64,000 bases of DNA from Gracilibacillus oryzae (GCF_009498735.1 NZ_ML762434.1:1-64000); one strand, 5' to 3'; counted from the stretch's first letter, positions 43,215 through 52,774 are shown. Program-made: numbers and translations. Notes: generated from the letters alone by a model not told the origin.

Positions 43215-43589
43215 GGTTGAGACACGACATAAATAGTGAATAAAAATTAAAAAACAAGCGATTCATTCACTAATGTACTAATTTAGATATTGCTAGCACA
43301 CCACTGGGGAAAACACTCGCTCTCCGTGGACACGACTTCAACTGGAGTTTCGTATTTTCCCCAGCTTTTAGTGATTTTCTAGACTAATAAGCGGAACAAA
43401 TATCAGCCTGTAAAAGCAGCATCACTTCAGGTAAGTATAGGTACGATCATCTATTCCACCTGAGAGCCTCTTTTCCAAAAGCAGGTATCTGAAATTAAGT
43501 AGAGAATGATAGTCCTTGTTTTGAGAAATTAAATTATCTAATGGAATCGTCTGGATTACAATATGGACATACTAATTTGCCCCATCCTC
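43215..43589 (-). mobile_element. MITE-like dispersed element, copy D (reverse orientation)
   Basis: Read on the minus strand it starts GAGGATGGGGCAAATTAG, contains TGTCCATATTGTAATCC, TTTGTTCCGCTTATTAGTCTAG, AGCTGGGGAAAATACG, GCGAGTGTTTTCCCCAG and ATTAGTACATTAGTGAAT, and ends with the inverted terminal repeat CTATTTATGTCGTGTCTC. All blocks occur in the same order in the copy at 30258-30715. 375 bases, no ORF of note. The remaining 260 bases up to 43849 hold no recognised feature apart from AT-rich promoter-like sequence. Confidence 0.8.
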
Positions 43590-43849
43590 AAATAGGAAAT
43601 TTTATAATAAACAGCAGTAAATCACATGCGGCTAAACGCAGTGATTTCAGCTGTGTTTATACGGGTTAAACTTTCCCACTCCAATCAAACTCTGTTATGA
43701 ATAACCTAAACATAACAACTTTCTATCACTACAGTTTAATTAATCTCAAATTGATATTTGTATAATCTCATTTATAGATGTATAATAAAATCAATAAATG
43801 AAAACGCTTTAAAAATATACAATCTTTCACACTAGGAGGAGGACTTTAT

Positions 43850-43996
43850 ATGACACAAATAGAAAGAAATGACAAAATGCAACTTCTGCTAGACAAAAAT
43901 AAATTTAATAAGGAAACTTTATATAGTTTGACAGACGAGCAAATTGAATATTATCACTGGCTTTATTTCGAAGAATCTGTTTATGATTATATGTGA
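43850..43996 (+). CDS. Very small conserved-looking protein (BH0509-like)
   Basis: 48 residues with an excellent AGGAGGAGGACTTTAT site before ATG. Charged and aromatic (DKMQLLLDKNKF, LTDEQIEYYHWLYF). The length and the L-T-D-E-Q-I-E-Y-Y pattern resemble the short BH0509-type proteins of bacilli, whose function is unknown; that match is tentative. Ends 45 bases before a strong terminator. Confidence 0.55.
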   Translation: MTQIERNDKMQLLLDKNKFNKETLYSLTDEQIEYYHWLYFEESVYDYM

Positions 43997-44040
43997 TAAT
44001 CGACAAGACCCAGTCGCTGTTTCTAGATTGAGAATAATAT

Positions 44041-44086
44041 AAAAAGTGGAACCTTTTATCGAAACGAAAAGATTCCACTTTTTTTT
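44041..44086. terminator. Bidirectional terminator
   Basis: AAAAAGTGGAA pairs with TTCCACTTTTT around a 21-base loop that can itself pair (CCTTTT/AAAAG), followed by TTTTTT. Separates the 48-residue gene from the convergent oligo-1,6-glucosidase gene. Confidence 0.85.
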
Positions 44087-44100
44087 GGTCATGCTGTTAA

Positions 44101-45771
44101 TCAGTCCAGGAGATAAACCCTTGCTTCAAACGGTTGTAGTGTTACCTTTGCTATTGATTCTTTATGAACCACATCATAGTTGGATAACGCCAGTTGTGCT
44201 GTGTAACCCTTCAGGTTCTCAGGTAAATGGAACTCTGCATTTTCCTCAAACAAATTGATCATTATTAATGCTTTTTTCTTATCGAATGTACGAGTATAGG
44301 CAAAGATCTGTTCATCGTCTTCCAATATCAAATCATAAGATCCATAAATGAGGGTCTCTTCTGCTTTTCTGAGCTCGATTAAACGCTTATAATAGTGGTA
44401 GATAGAGTCTGGCTGGTCCAATTGACTGCCTACATTGATTGTTTGATAATTCGGGTTTACCTTTAGCCAAGGGGTTCCAGTGGAAAATCCGGCATTTTTC
44501 TTATCATTCCACTGCATCGGTGTCCGGGAATTATCGCGGCCGCTTTTCCAGATATCTTGCATAATCTCCTCATGCGCTTTCCCTTCTTCTCTCTCATTAC
44601 GGTATTTATTTTTAATCGCCACATCATTATAATCTTCAATCGATTCGAATTGGACATTGGTCATTCCAATCTCTTGCCCTTGATAAATAAATGGCGTTCC
44701 TTGCATGAGGAAATATAAAGTTGCCAGACCTTTGGCAGATTTATCCCACAGCTCGCCATCACTTCCCCATGTCGAGACAGAACGCGGCTGGTCATGGTTC
44801 TCAAGGAAAAGCGCGTTCCACCCTAATCCATCTAAACCTTTTTGCCATTTTGTTAAGGTTTCTTTCAATGCGGCAAGATCAAGTCCCCCATCAACTTTGT
44901 TGTCCCACAAGCCCAGATGTTCAAATTGGAAAATCATATTAAATTTCCCATTCTCCTCGCCAACCCATTCGTCTGCTTGTTCAATAGTAACACCATTCGC
45001 TTCTCCGACAGTCATAATATCATATTTATTAAACGTTCTTTCTTTTAATTCTTCCAGGAACGCCTGGATTCCCTCTCGATTCATATGGCCGTCAAATGAA
45101 GGTACATATTTTTTCTTTTCGGGGTTTGGCATATCCGGGTAACCAGGTACTTTTTTAATATGAGAAATGGCATCAACCCGGAATCCGTCAATCCCTTTAT
45201 CCAGCCACCAATTAATCATCTCATATACTTCATTGCGAACCTTTTCATTTTCCCAGTTTAAGTCTGGCTGCTTACGGGAGAATACGTGCATGAAATATTC
45301 CTTCGTCTTTTCATCATATTCCCATGCCGAACCTCCGAAGATCGATTCCCAGTTATTCGGTTCTGATCCGTCTTCTTTGCCTTTATGCCAGATATAATAA
45401 TCTCTGTACGGATTATCTTTAGAAGAGCGGGCTTCAACGAACCATGGATGTTCATCAGAAGTATGATTGATAACCAAATCCATGATAAGTTTCATCCCCC
45501 GCTGATGCACCGCTTCCAGCAGTTGATCAAAATCAGCCATTGTACCGAAATCGGCCATGATCCCTTTATAATCACTAATATCATAACCATTATCATCATT
45601 CGGAGATTGATAAATCGGGCAAATCCATATAACATCAATCCCCAGCTCTTTAATATAATCTAATTTAGAAATAACTCCCTGAAGATCACCGATTCCGTCA
45701 CCATTGGAATCCATAAAACTCCGTGGATATATTTGATAGGCAACAGCCTCTTTCCACCACATCTTCTTCAT
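44101..45771 (-). CDS. Oligo-1,6-glucosidase / alpha-glucosidase (GH13)
   Basis: 556-residue intracellular GH13 enzyme. Calcium loop DSNGDGIGD (21-29), catalytic nucleophile D200 in GFRVDAIS, acid/base E257 in VGEANG, and transition-state D327 in LENHDQPR. It has the overall length and WWKEAVAYQIYPRSF start of bacterial oligo-1,6-glucosidases (MalL type), which cut isomaltose and short alpha-glucosides released from imported maltodextrins. ATG at 45771 after GAGGAGG; an open extension upstream lacks homology. Two MalR-like operators lie upstream (45837-45897). Separate transcript from malR but in the same regulon. Confidence 0.92.
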   Translation of the reverse strand: MKKMWWKEAVAYQIYPRSFMDSNGDGIGDLQGVISKLDYIKELGIDVIWICPIYQSPNDDNGYDISDYKGIMADFGTMADFDQLLEAVHQRGMKLIMDLVINHTSDEHPWFVEARSSKDNPYRDYYIWHKGKEDGSEPNNWESIFGGSAWEYDEKTKEYFMHVFSRKQPDLNWENEKVRNEVYEMINWWLDKGIDGFRVDAISHIKKVPGYPDMPNPEKKKYVPSFDGHMNREGIQAFLEELKERTFNKYDIMTVGEANGVTIEQADEWVGEENGKFNMIFQFEHLGLWDNKVDGGLDLAALKETLTKWQKGLDGLGWNALFLENHDQPRSVSTWGSDGELWDKSAKGLATLYFLMQGTPFIYQGQEIGMTNVQFESIEDYNDVAIKNKYRNEREEGKAHEEIMQDIWKSGRDNSRTPMQWNDKKNAGFSTGTPWLKVNPNYQTINVGSQLDQPDSIYHYYKRLIELRKAEETLIYGSYDLILEDDEQIFAYTRTFDKKKALIMINLFEENAEFHLPENLKGYTAQLALSNYDVVHKESIAKVTLQPFEARVYLLD

Positions 45772-45836
45772 CAAGTTTTCCTCCTCGTTGTCCGTTCCCC
45801 GCTTATGACAGATTTCTTTTCGCAAAATAAAGAGAG

Positions 45837-45897
45837 GTGCACAATACGATTGCACGATTATTCCAGTTTTCCAAAAAGTCAGCGCAATCGATTGCAC
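45837..45897 (-). promoter_or_regulatory. Two MalR-type operators before the alpha-glucosidase gene
   Basis: 45882-45897 on the minus strand reads GTGCAATCGATTGCGC, with a perfect 12-base palindrome GCAATCGATTGC. 45837-45855 reads GTGCAATCGTATTGTGCAC, a related site. Both share GTGCAATCG with the site before the neopullulanase gene, marking a common LacI-type regulator. Confidence 0.65.
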
Positions 45898-46013
45898 ACA
45901 GCGGGATTCTTATCCACCCTAACACCATAGTATAAGGTAAATAAGAAAAATAGTTACCGCAATCCTCTCCCAATCACTTTATCAGGTAATGACGACATCT
46001 AATTTATTGTTAC

Positions 46014-47039
46014 TCAATCCTCTATTTTCTTTGTTGACTGACGATACTTTATATAATGAGGTACAATAATTCTTTTTGCAGGCTCATCCTTTATTTTTAC
46101 TTTTTCGATAAGACATTTGGATGCATGCACACCCATTAAATAAATCTGTATATCTACCGTTGTTAATGGCGGCCTTGTTATTTCAGATAAATACACATTG
46201 TTAAAACTAGCGATCGAAATATCCTCAGGCACACTAAAATTGAGCTGCTCAAGCATATTGATAACACCAAGACTAACCAGGTCATCCGCTATGACTAACC
46301 CTGTCGGCGGCTGATCTAAAGAAAAAAGCTCTTCTACCGCTTTACGACCGCCAGACTCCAGAAATTCTGTCTGGATCTTGTATTCATCCCTGTCAGGCAA
46401 TCCAGCTTCTTTTAACGCAGACACATACCCCTGCATCCTGTCTACAGTTACCAGACGCTCTGTAGAACCTCCAATAAAGCCAATATGCTGGTGTCCAAGA
46501 TCAATCAGATGCTGGGTAAGCTCTCTGCTGGCCCGCACATTGTCATTATCAACATAGGTGATTTGATTTTCATCGCGGTAAGGCTTGCCTACAATGACAA
46601 AAGGAAAATTCTTTTCGAACAGAAAATTCGTTACTTCATCATTTGCACGGGAATACAAAAGGATAATCCCATCTACTCTGTTACCAAACACCATCCGTTT
46701 TACTTCTTCAAATTGCTCTTCTTCTGTCCCGCCTGTTGATACATATAAGGAATATTCCATTTCATGGGCAACTGAGCCAATCCCTCTTAAAATCTCAGGG
46801 AAAAATGGGTTTTGTAAAGCCTTGTCAGTAGAGGAAGGCATTACTACACCGATTGCCTGAGTAGAACGTATCGCCAGGTTCCTTGCATTTACATTTGGAT
46901 GATAGCCCAAATCCTTCATTGCTTTTCTTACTTTCTTCTTTGTCTCCAAACTGATGCGAGAATTATCTGCTATTACTCTAGATACAGTGGATGGAGCGAC
47001 TCCTGCTAATTTTGCTACATCTTTAATTGTTACGGCCAC
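46014..47039 (-). CDS. malR: LacI family maltose-operon regulator
   Basis: 341 residues: LacI HTH (TIKDVAKLAGVAPSTVSRVI, 4-23) and hinge helix, then a periplasmic-binding-type ligand domain (GVVMPSS, DGIILLYSR, TYVDNDN, GFIGGSTERLV, PTGLVIADDLVSLG). GTG start at 47039; the longer open frame precedes the HTH and lacks homology. Sits between malG and the glucosidase gene, so it probably represses the cluster through GTGCAATCG-type and GCAAACGTT-type operators, releasing them with maltose or a maltodextrin. The symbol is assigned by context. Confidence 0.82.
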   Translation of the reverse strand: MAVTIKDVAKLAGVAPSTVSRVIADNSRISLETKKKVRKAMKDLGYHPNVNARNLAIRSTQAIGVVMPSSTDKALQNPFFPEILRGIGSVAHEMEYSLYVSTGGTEEEQFEEVKRMVFGNRVDGIILLYSRANDEVTNFLFEKNFPFVIVGKPYRDENQITYVDNDNVRASRELTQHLIDLGHQHIGFIGGSTERLVTVDRMQGYVSALKEAGLPDRDEYKIQTEFLESGGRKAVEELFSLDQPPTGLVIADDLVSLGVINMLEQLNFSVPEDISIASFNNVYLSEITRPPLTTVDIQIYLMGVHASKCLIEKVKIKDEPAKRIIVPHYIKYRQSTKKIED

Positions 47040-47169
47040 AATTCTCACCCTCAAATAGCTGTTCAATACAGCCAATCCTAATTTTTTAGTACAATTATAC
47101 AAGATTTCTACTTATTTATATACCTATTGATAGATACATCATCCACTATTCAATCTTCTAATCTCTAAC

Positions 47170-48018
47170 CTATCCTTTTGTTGCCCCGGCAGTTAACCCG
47201 CCGATCAGGTATCGTTGCAATAACAAGAATACTAACGCAATTGGTACTGCAATTAAAATGGCACCTGCTGCGAATATCGTAAAGTTGGTCGAGAACTGAT
47301 CATTGATAAAGTTATATAAACCTAAGGCAAGTGTATACTTCTCAGGACTTGTTAACACAATTCTCGGTAATAAGAAATCCATAAACGGAGCCATAAAATT
47401 AAACAATGCAACTACTGCTAATATCGGTTTTGCTAACGGAAGCATAATTGTCCAGAAAATTCGCAAATGCCCTGCACCATCAATCATAGCTGCCTCATCC
47501 AACTCTTTTGGAATCGTATCAAAATAACCTTTAACAAGCCATGCATTAAACGGAATTTGACCGCCTAAATAAATTAATGTTAAACCTACTAAAGAGTCTG
47601 TTAATCCAATCGTTGTTAATAGAATATATAAAGCAACCATCCCCATCAGTGCCGGGAACATTTGTAACAATAAGAACATATATAATCCATATTTCTTACC
47701 AACAAATTTATACCTTGAAAATGCGTAGGCAATTAATGATGTTAATACAATGGAACCTAATGCATTGGCAACTGCTACACCAAGGCTGTTTTTATACCAT
47801 GTCAGATAATCACTGTTCGGATCGGTAAATAACCATTTATAATGTTCTAAAGTTGGGTTATCTGGTATCAATTTCGTCACAAGCATGTTCGAACCTGGAT
47901 TTAAACTCATCATAATCGTCCATAATAATGGATAGGCAATAATGATAAACATTACCAGAAAGAATAAATATATGAACGTTACTTCGATCTTTGATTTTGT
48001 TTTTGCTTTCATCGCCAT
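47170..48018 (-). CDS. malG: Maltodextrin ABC transporter permease, MalG type
   Basis: 282 residues with six membrane helices and the cytoplasmic EAA loop KELDEAAMIDGAGHLRIFW that contacts the ATPase. Binding-protein-dependent sugar permease of the MalG/MdxG type. Its ATG overlaps the TAA of the malF gene upstream (translational coupling). No ATPase gene is in the cluster; as in B. subtilis, a shared MsmX-type ATPase is presumably encoded elsewhere. Confidence 0.9.
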   Translation of the reverse strand: MAMKAKTKSKIEVTFIYLFFLVMFIIIAYPLLWTIMMSLNPGSNMLVTKLIPDNPTLEHYKWLFTDPNSDYLTWYKNSLGVAVANALGSIVLTSLIAYAFSRYKFVGKKYGLYMFLLLQMFPALMGMVALYILLTTIGLTDSLVGLTLIYLGGQIPFNAWLVKGYFDTIPKELDEAAMIDGAGHLRIFWTIMLPLAKPILAVVALFNFMAPFMDFLLPRIVLTSPEKYTLALGLYNFINDQFSTNFTIFAAGAILIAVPIALVFLLLQRYLIGGLTAGATKG

Positions 48019-49316
48019 TAGTAACGCCCCTCCTCTTTAAATGCAGCAGTTTTTCTGAATTGGAAAAATGCAAAAACAGAAATAACAAGACCCATTATAA
48101 TCGTAATGGCTGCTGCCATGTTATAGTTGTTCGTTTCAAACGTTAATTTATATACCCACGAAATCAAAATATCGGTTCCTCCGGCGTTCTGCCCCCGGAC
48201 CGGCGGGTTACCTTCATTAAATAGATAGATAATATTAAAGTTATTAAAATTTTGCGCATATTGCATGATTAATAGTGGCGCTGTCGCAAACAAGACATGC
48301 GGCAATGTGATAAAACGAAACTTCTGCCACCTTGATCCTCCATCGACATCAGCTGCTTCATACATATCGGATGGAACACTTTGTAAAACACCGGTAAATA
48401 ATGCGAAAACAAACGGGAATCCTAACCATGTTTGAATCATAATAATCGCAATCTTCGCCCAGAACGGGTCAGATAACCACGGGATCATGACATCAAATTG
48501 ACTTAAAATATCTCTGTTAATCGCACCGAACGTTGGATTAAATAATGCGGAGAAAATTAAAATCGATACAAATGCCGGCACTGCCCATGGTAAGATCAGC
48601 ACAGTACGGATTGTTCGCTTGAATTTAATTCGCTTATCATTCACTAATATAGCTAAAAACAGACCAAGAACAATTTGCAGTGTAGTCGCAACCACTGTCC
48701 ATACGATTGTCCATGTGAATACGCTCATGAATGTATCTTTCCATATATCCACATTTACCAGATTGACAAAGTTATCAAAACCGACCCAACTCAACAAGTT
48801 TCTAGGCGGCGCATTATACTGATTATAATCCGTAAAAGCCAGACCCAGCATAAATGCTAATGGCAATACAACGATAAACAAGAGCATAATAAAACCTGGT
48901 AATATTAAAAAGTAGGGAAATCCACCATTATAAAAATCCAAAAAACCTCTAAATAAGGTGGGATTAGGTCTTCCTTCTTCTCTTGCAATGGCATCTTTCC
49001 TTGCATCCCTTATATTAAATAAATAAATCGCTACTAAGAAAAATAATACGATCAACGATATTAAACCTTGGATTAATAATTGAATTGAATGATGTTCTCT
49101 TTCAATTGTACCTAATGTAAAGAGCCCCCATAAACCGATGTCAAGGTAATTCCATGTAGTGATAAGAAAAGACAATATAATAGTAAAGATTAATATCCCT
49201 TTGACAATCCGTCTATTGTAGATTTGCCCTAAACCCGGAACGACAATAGACAATAATGTTGCCATATTTCGAGGTTTACTAAGTTTGAATTTGTCATTCT
49301 CTTTGTTAGTTGCCAC
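48018..49316 (-). CDS. malF: Maltodextrin ABC transporter permease, MalF type
   Basis: 432 residues, about eight membrane helices. N-terminal cytoplasmic stretch with GLGQIYNRRIVKG, three early helices, then the core permease domain with the EAA loop SDMYEAADVDGGSRWQKF. The extended N-terminal region is usual in MdxF/MalF-type permeases. GTG start after GGAGGGAACAGGTT. Lies downstream of malE across an intercistronic hairpin at 49337-49380. Confidence 0.9.
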   Translation of the reverse strand: MATNKENDKFKLSKPRNMATLLSIVVPGLGQIYNRRIVKGILIFTIILSFLITTWNYLDIGLWGLFTLGTIEREHHSIQLLIQGLISLIVLFFLVAIYLFNIRDARKDAIAREEGRPNPTLFRGFLDFYNGGFPYFLILPGFIMLLFIVVLPLAFMLGLAFTDYNQYNAPPRNLLSWVGFDNFVNLVNVDIWKDTFMSVFTWTIVWTVVATTLQIVLGLFLAILVNDKRIKFKRTIRTVLILPWAVPAFVSILIFSALFNPTFGAINRDILSQFDVMIPWLSDPFWAKIAIIMIQTWLGFPFVFALFTGVLQSVPSDMYEAADVDGGSRWQKFRFITLPHVLFATAPLLIMQYAQNFNNFNIIYLFNEGNPPVRGQNAGGTDILISWVYKLTFETNNYNMAAAITIIMGLVISVFAFFQFRKTAAFKEEGRY

Positions 49317-49336
49317 AACCTGTTCCCTCCTTAGAT

Positions 49337-49380
49337 AAAAATGATATATGGAAAGTGATACTCCCCATATATCATTTTTT
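49337..49380 (-). terminator. Intercistronic hairpin between malE and malF
   Basis: On the minus strand ATGATATATGG pairs with CCATATATCAT around a 13-base loop and is followed by TTTTT. A partial terminator here would give more binding protein than permease, a pattern known in binding-protein operons. Confidence 0.7.
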
Positions 49381-49384
49381 CTTT

Positions 49385-50677
49385 TTACTGATTAACTCCC
49401 GAAGCGGAAATATTATCTTTTATAATTTGAACAGCCTCATCTAATACAGGTTCTACAGGCTCGCCTTTCGAGATAAAGGAAAGGCCATTATTGATCGGAT
49501 CCCAAATTTGTTGTACAGCCGGAACAGACGGCATTGGCTCACCAAATATTGCTTGTTCAGCAAATGCAGAGTAGATTGGATCATCTGCGATTAATGGGTC
49601 ATCAATGGAATCTACACGTGTCGGCATTTCACCTGCTACTTCGTAATAAGTCATTGAATTTTCCTTGTTAGTAATATAAGCCATTAAATCCTCTGCCCAC
49701 TCTTTGTTTTCTGAGTAATAAGAAAGCAAATATGCCTTCACACCTACAAACGACTTAGGATTTTCACCGTTCTCAAGGACAGGAAGCGGCGCAGCTACCA
49801 GATCTTCGCCCAATGCATCTGCATATTCTCTTACCATCCATGGACCATTAATTACTGCAGCTACTTTTCCTTCTTTAAATAAACCATTCATAATGTCCGG
49901 AGTTAAATCCTGCGGAATATAACCGTTTTCATACCAAGACTGAATTAACTTACCACCTTCTACTGCACCTTCATTATTTAAACCGATATCATTAATATCA
50001 TAGTTTCCGTTTTCATTCTTAAATACGTATGCTCCGTTACCAGAGAAGAATGGATAGCTGAAATAGAAGTTTGCTGCTTCCATCAGGAAACCGTATTTGT
50101 CCTCACCAGGAACAGTATGCTCTTCAGCAATTTGCATTAACTCGTCCATTGTAGCTGGTGCTTCCTCGATTAATGATTTGTTATAGAATAATGCATATGT
50201 TTCTGTTACAGCTGGATAACCCCACGCTTCTCCATCATAAGTCACTGCGTTCACTGCAGTCTCTGTATACTCTGACGCTTTATCACCTAAGTTTACCGGA
50301 TCAACAAGCCCGCGTAATACTAAGTCACCAATACGATCGTGCGGCTGGAAAATAATATCTGGTCCGTTTCCAACAGGTCCTTCCACATCTAACTTTTCAA
50401 TTTGGTCTAACATGTTAATCGGAATCGCTTCCACTTCAATACCTGTTTCTTCTGTATACTTTGCTGTAATTTGTTTTACTGCTTCCTCTTGTTTCTCTTC
50501 CGCGTTTACCCAGATTGTCAGCTTTTCAGGCTTTTCAGGCATTCCTGACTCTTCTCCACCCTGCTCTGTATTAGACCCTTCTGTCTCACTTGTTGGTTGA
50601 GTCTCTTCAGGCCCACATGCTGCCAACATCCCAATAATAATCATTAATCCAAATAGAAATGCTATCTTTCTTTTCAT
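49385..50677 (-). CDS. malE: Maltodextrin-binding lipoprotein, MalE type
   Basis: 430 residues. Lipoprotein signal with lipobox LAAC, acylated cysteine C21, then an acidic Ser/Thr/Glu linker. Mature protein is a type I sugar-binding protein (KLTIWVNAEEKQEEAVKQI, GPDIIFQPHDRIGDL, YGEAWGYPAV-like stretch, AVINGPWMVREY). Captures maltodextrins at the outer membrane face for MalFG. First gene of malEFG-malR; TTGCCA-17-TATAAT promoter and LacI-type operator lie upstream. Confidence 0.92.
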   Translation of the reverse strand: MKRKIAFLFGLMIIIGMLAACGPEETQPTSETEGSNTEQGGEESGMPEKPEKLTIWVNAEEKQEEAVKQITAKYTEETGIEVEAIPINMLDQIEKLDVEGPVGNGPDIIFQPHDRIGDLVLRGLVDPVNLGDKASEYTETAVNAVTYDGEAWGYPAVTETYALFYNKSLIEEAPATMDELMQIAEEHTVPGEDKYGFLMEAANFYFSYPFFSGNGAYVFKNENGNYDINDIGLNNEGAVEGGKLIQSWYENGYIPQDLTPDIMNGLFKEGKVAAVINGPWMVREYADALGEDLVAAPLPVLENGENPKSFVGVKAYLLSYYSENKEWAEDLMAYITNKENSMTYYEVAGEMPTRVDSIDDPLIADDPIYSAFAEQAIFGEPMPSVPAVQQIWDPINNGLSFISKGEPVEPVLDEAVQIIKDNISASGVNQ

Positions 50678-50722
50678 CTAATAACCTCCCAATATATTAT
50701 ATTGTATTTATTTTGCGCATTT

Positions 50723-50782
50723 TGCGAAAACGTTTGCGCATTTGATGATTATTATTATACATACCCCTCTATCATTTGGCAA
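50723..50782 (-). promoter_or_regulatory. malE promoter and MalR-type operator
   Basis: Minus strand: TTGCCA (50782-50777), 17 bases, TATAAT (50759-50754), then downstream TGCGCAAACGTTTTCGCA (50740-50723), near-palindromic and close to the CGCAAACGTTTGCG operator of LacI-type MalR proteins. A repressor there would sit on the start of transcription. Confidence 0.7.
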
Positions 50783-50841
50783 CCATAAAAATTAAAAGTT
50801 CGTAAAATTTTATAAATCAAGTATTAATAATAAAGTTATCG

Positions 50842-50973
50842 CTTACAATTTCATATAAGTTTGTTATAATAGATTCCAGATCACTGAAAATCTATCCTGC
50901 CGAAAGACCGAAAATATCTATTTTTCAACAATTATCGCTAAAACTTTCTATATCATTGTGCAATCGTTTGTAC
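50842..50973 (+). promoter_or_regulatory. Neopullulanase promoter and MalR-type operator
   Basis: CTTACA (50842), 17 bases, TATAAT (50865-50870), giving a ~115-base leader. GTGCAATCGTTTGTAC at 50958-50973, between promoter and ribosome binding site, shares GTGCAATCG with the glucosidase operators, suggesting roadblock repression. Confidence 0.6.
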
Positions 50974-50990
50974 ATAAAAGGAGGATTATA

Positions 50991-52745
50991 ATGAACAAAG
51001 CAGCAATTTATCATCGTCCCAAAAATAATTTTGCCTATGCATATGACGAAGAGACACTACACATTATCATTCAATCCGGCAGGGATGACCTGCTCTCCAT
51101 TGATTTAATATATGGGGACCCATACCAATGGGAGAACGGAAGCTGGCTAAGTAACGCTGTCAGCATGGAAAAATCCGGATCAACAGAACTTCATGATTAT
51201 TGGTTTGTCGCCATTAAACCAGAATACCGCAGGATGAGATATGGATTCAGATGTGTCAGCAAAACGGAAAACTGGACTTACACAGAAAGAGGTTTTTATA
51301 AAGAACCCCCTAATGACAGCGCGCCATTTTTCTGTTTCCCATACTTACACGCTCAGGATGTTTTTCAGGCACCAGCATGGGTAAAGGATACAGTCTGGTA
51401 TCAAATTTTCCCTGAGCGATTTGGAAATGGAGACTCCTCCAACGACCCAGAAGGGACATTACCATGGGCCAGCACAAAACCTGCCACTGATAATTTCTTT
51501 GGCGGGGACTTTCAAGGAGTGATTGATCATTTAGATCATCTTGTAGAACTCGGCATCACCGGCATTTACTTTACACCAATCTTTAAAGCATATTCCAATC
51601 ACAAGTATGACACCATTGATTATATGGAGATTGACCCACAGTTTGGTGATAAAGAAACTTTTCGCAATTTAATAAAAGCATGTCACAACCGCGGCATTAG
51701 AGTAATGCTTGATGCGGTTTTTAATCATAGCGGCTATTATTTCATGCCTTTTCAAGATGTTTTAGAGAAGCAGGAACGATCAGAATATAAAGATTGGTTT
51801 CACCTTTGGGAGTTCCCTTTAGAAACAGAAGATGTACCTAATTATGATACATTCGGATTTGTCCCAAGCATGCCAAAGCTAAATACTGCTAATGTGGAAG
51901 TTCGTAACTACTTATTGGAGGCAGCGCGCTACTGGATCGAGGAATTTGATATTGACGGCTGGAGATTAGATGTTGCCAATGAAGTAGATCATGTATTTTG
52001 GCGCGACTTCAGAGAGGTAGTAAAGTCTGCTAAACCTGATGCCTATATTTTAGGGGAAATCTGGCATGACTCAATGCCATGGCTGCAAGGGGATCAATTT
52101 GATGCCGTAATGAATTATCCATTCACAAATGGTGCCATTGAATTCTTTGCCAAACAAGCAATAAATGCAAATGACTTTGTCAATATACTGACAGATGTGT
52201 TGCATATGTACCCAGCCAATGTGAATGAAGTTTCGTTTAATTTACTGGATAGCCATGACACTCCAAGAATTCTGACATTGGCCAACAATAACCGTCAACG
52301 AGTAAAATTATTATACCTGTTTCAATTGTCATTCATCGGAACTCCTTGCATTTATTATGGAGATGAAGTTGGCATGGCTGGTGATGAGGATCCTGGTTGC
52401 CGGGCATGTATGGTATGGGAGAAAGATCAACAAGATCGTCAGCTTTTTGATTTTGTTAAACATCTCATTCACTTACGCAGAACAGTCCCTGCTTTCGGCA
52501 ACAAGGGGAGCTTTCGTTTTCTGTCAGCAGATAGCCTGACAAATACGATTGTTTATAAAAAATCCACTCAAGATGAGCAAATTATATTTGTATTAAATAA
52601 CAGTGAAAAAAGCAGTAAAGTGTCGGTAAGTGAGTTAGAAAACAAAACAACGAAAGAATTAATCACGAATAATCGAGTTACCTTTGAGGAAGACACTGTC
52701 GTTAATTTGGAACCATACGGTTATTATTGTTTTAGAATCTTGTAA
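50991..52745 (+). CDS. Neopullulanase / cyclomaltodextrinase / maltogenic amylase (GH13_20)
   Basis: 584 residues. N-terminal domain of about 120 residues (CBM34 type, dimerisation), then the (beta/alpha)8 barrel with nucleophile D327 (GWRLDVANE), acid/base E356 (LGEIWHD) and D423 (LDSHDTPR), and a C-terminal beta domain. No signal peptide: intracellular. Cleaves maltodextrins, cyclodextrins and pullulan-type linkages after import by MalEFG. ATG at 50991 after AAAGGAGG; the in-frame GTG at 50958 falls in the operator. Divergent from malE. Confidence 0.92.
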   Translation: MNKAAIYHRPKNNFAYAYDEETLHIIIQSGRDDLLSIDLIYGDPYQWENGSWLSNAVSMEKSGSTELHDYWFVAIKPEYRRMRYGFRCVSKTENWTYTERGFYKEPPNDSAPFFCFPYLHAQDVFQAPAWVKDTVWYQIFPERFGNGDSSNDPEGTLPWASTKPATDNFFGGDFQGVIDHLDHLVELGITGIYFTPIFKAYSNHKYDTIDYMEIDPQFGDKETFRNLIKACHNRGIRVMLDAVFNHSGYYFMPFQDVLEKQERSEYKDWFHLWEFPLETEDVPNYDTFGFVPSMPKLNTANVEVRNYLLEAARYWIEEFDIDGWRLDVANEVDHVFWRDFREVVKSAKPDAYILGEIWHDSMPWLQGDQFDAVMNYPFTNGAIEFFAKQAINANDFVNILTDVLHMYPANVNEVSFNLLDSHDTPRILTLANNNRQRVKLLYLFQLSFIGTPCIYYGDEVGMAGDEDPGCRACMVWEKDQQDRQLFDFVKHLIHLRRTVPAFGNKGSFRFLSADSLTNTIVYKKSTQDEQIIFVLNNSEKSSKVSVSELENKTTKELITNNRVTFEEDTVVNLEPYGYYCFRIL

Positions 52746-52774
52746 GAAAAACAATATAAAATGAGATTTTGATT

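Noticed and set aside
12456..43589. CRISPR array
   Set aside because: The repeats are long, few, dispersed and in both orientations, with no regular spacers and no cas genes.
50958..50990. GTG start 33 bases upstream for the neopullulanase
   Set aside because: This GTG falls within the MalR-type operator and before the AAAGGAGG site, which serves the ATG at 50991.
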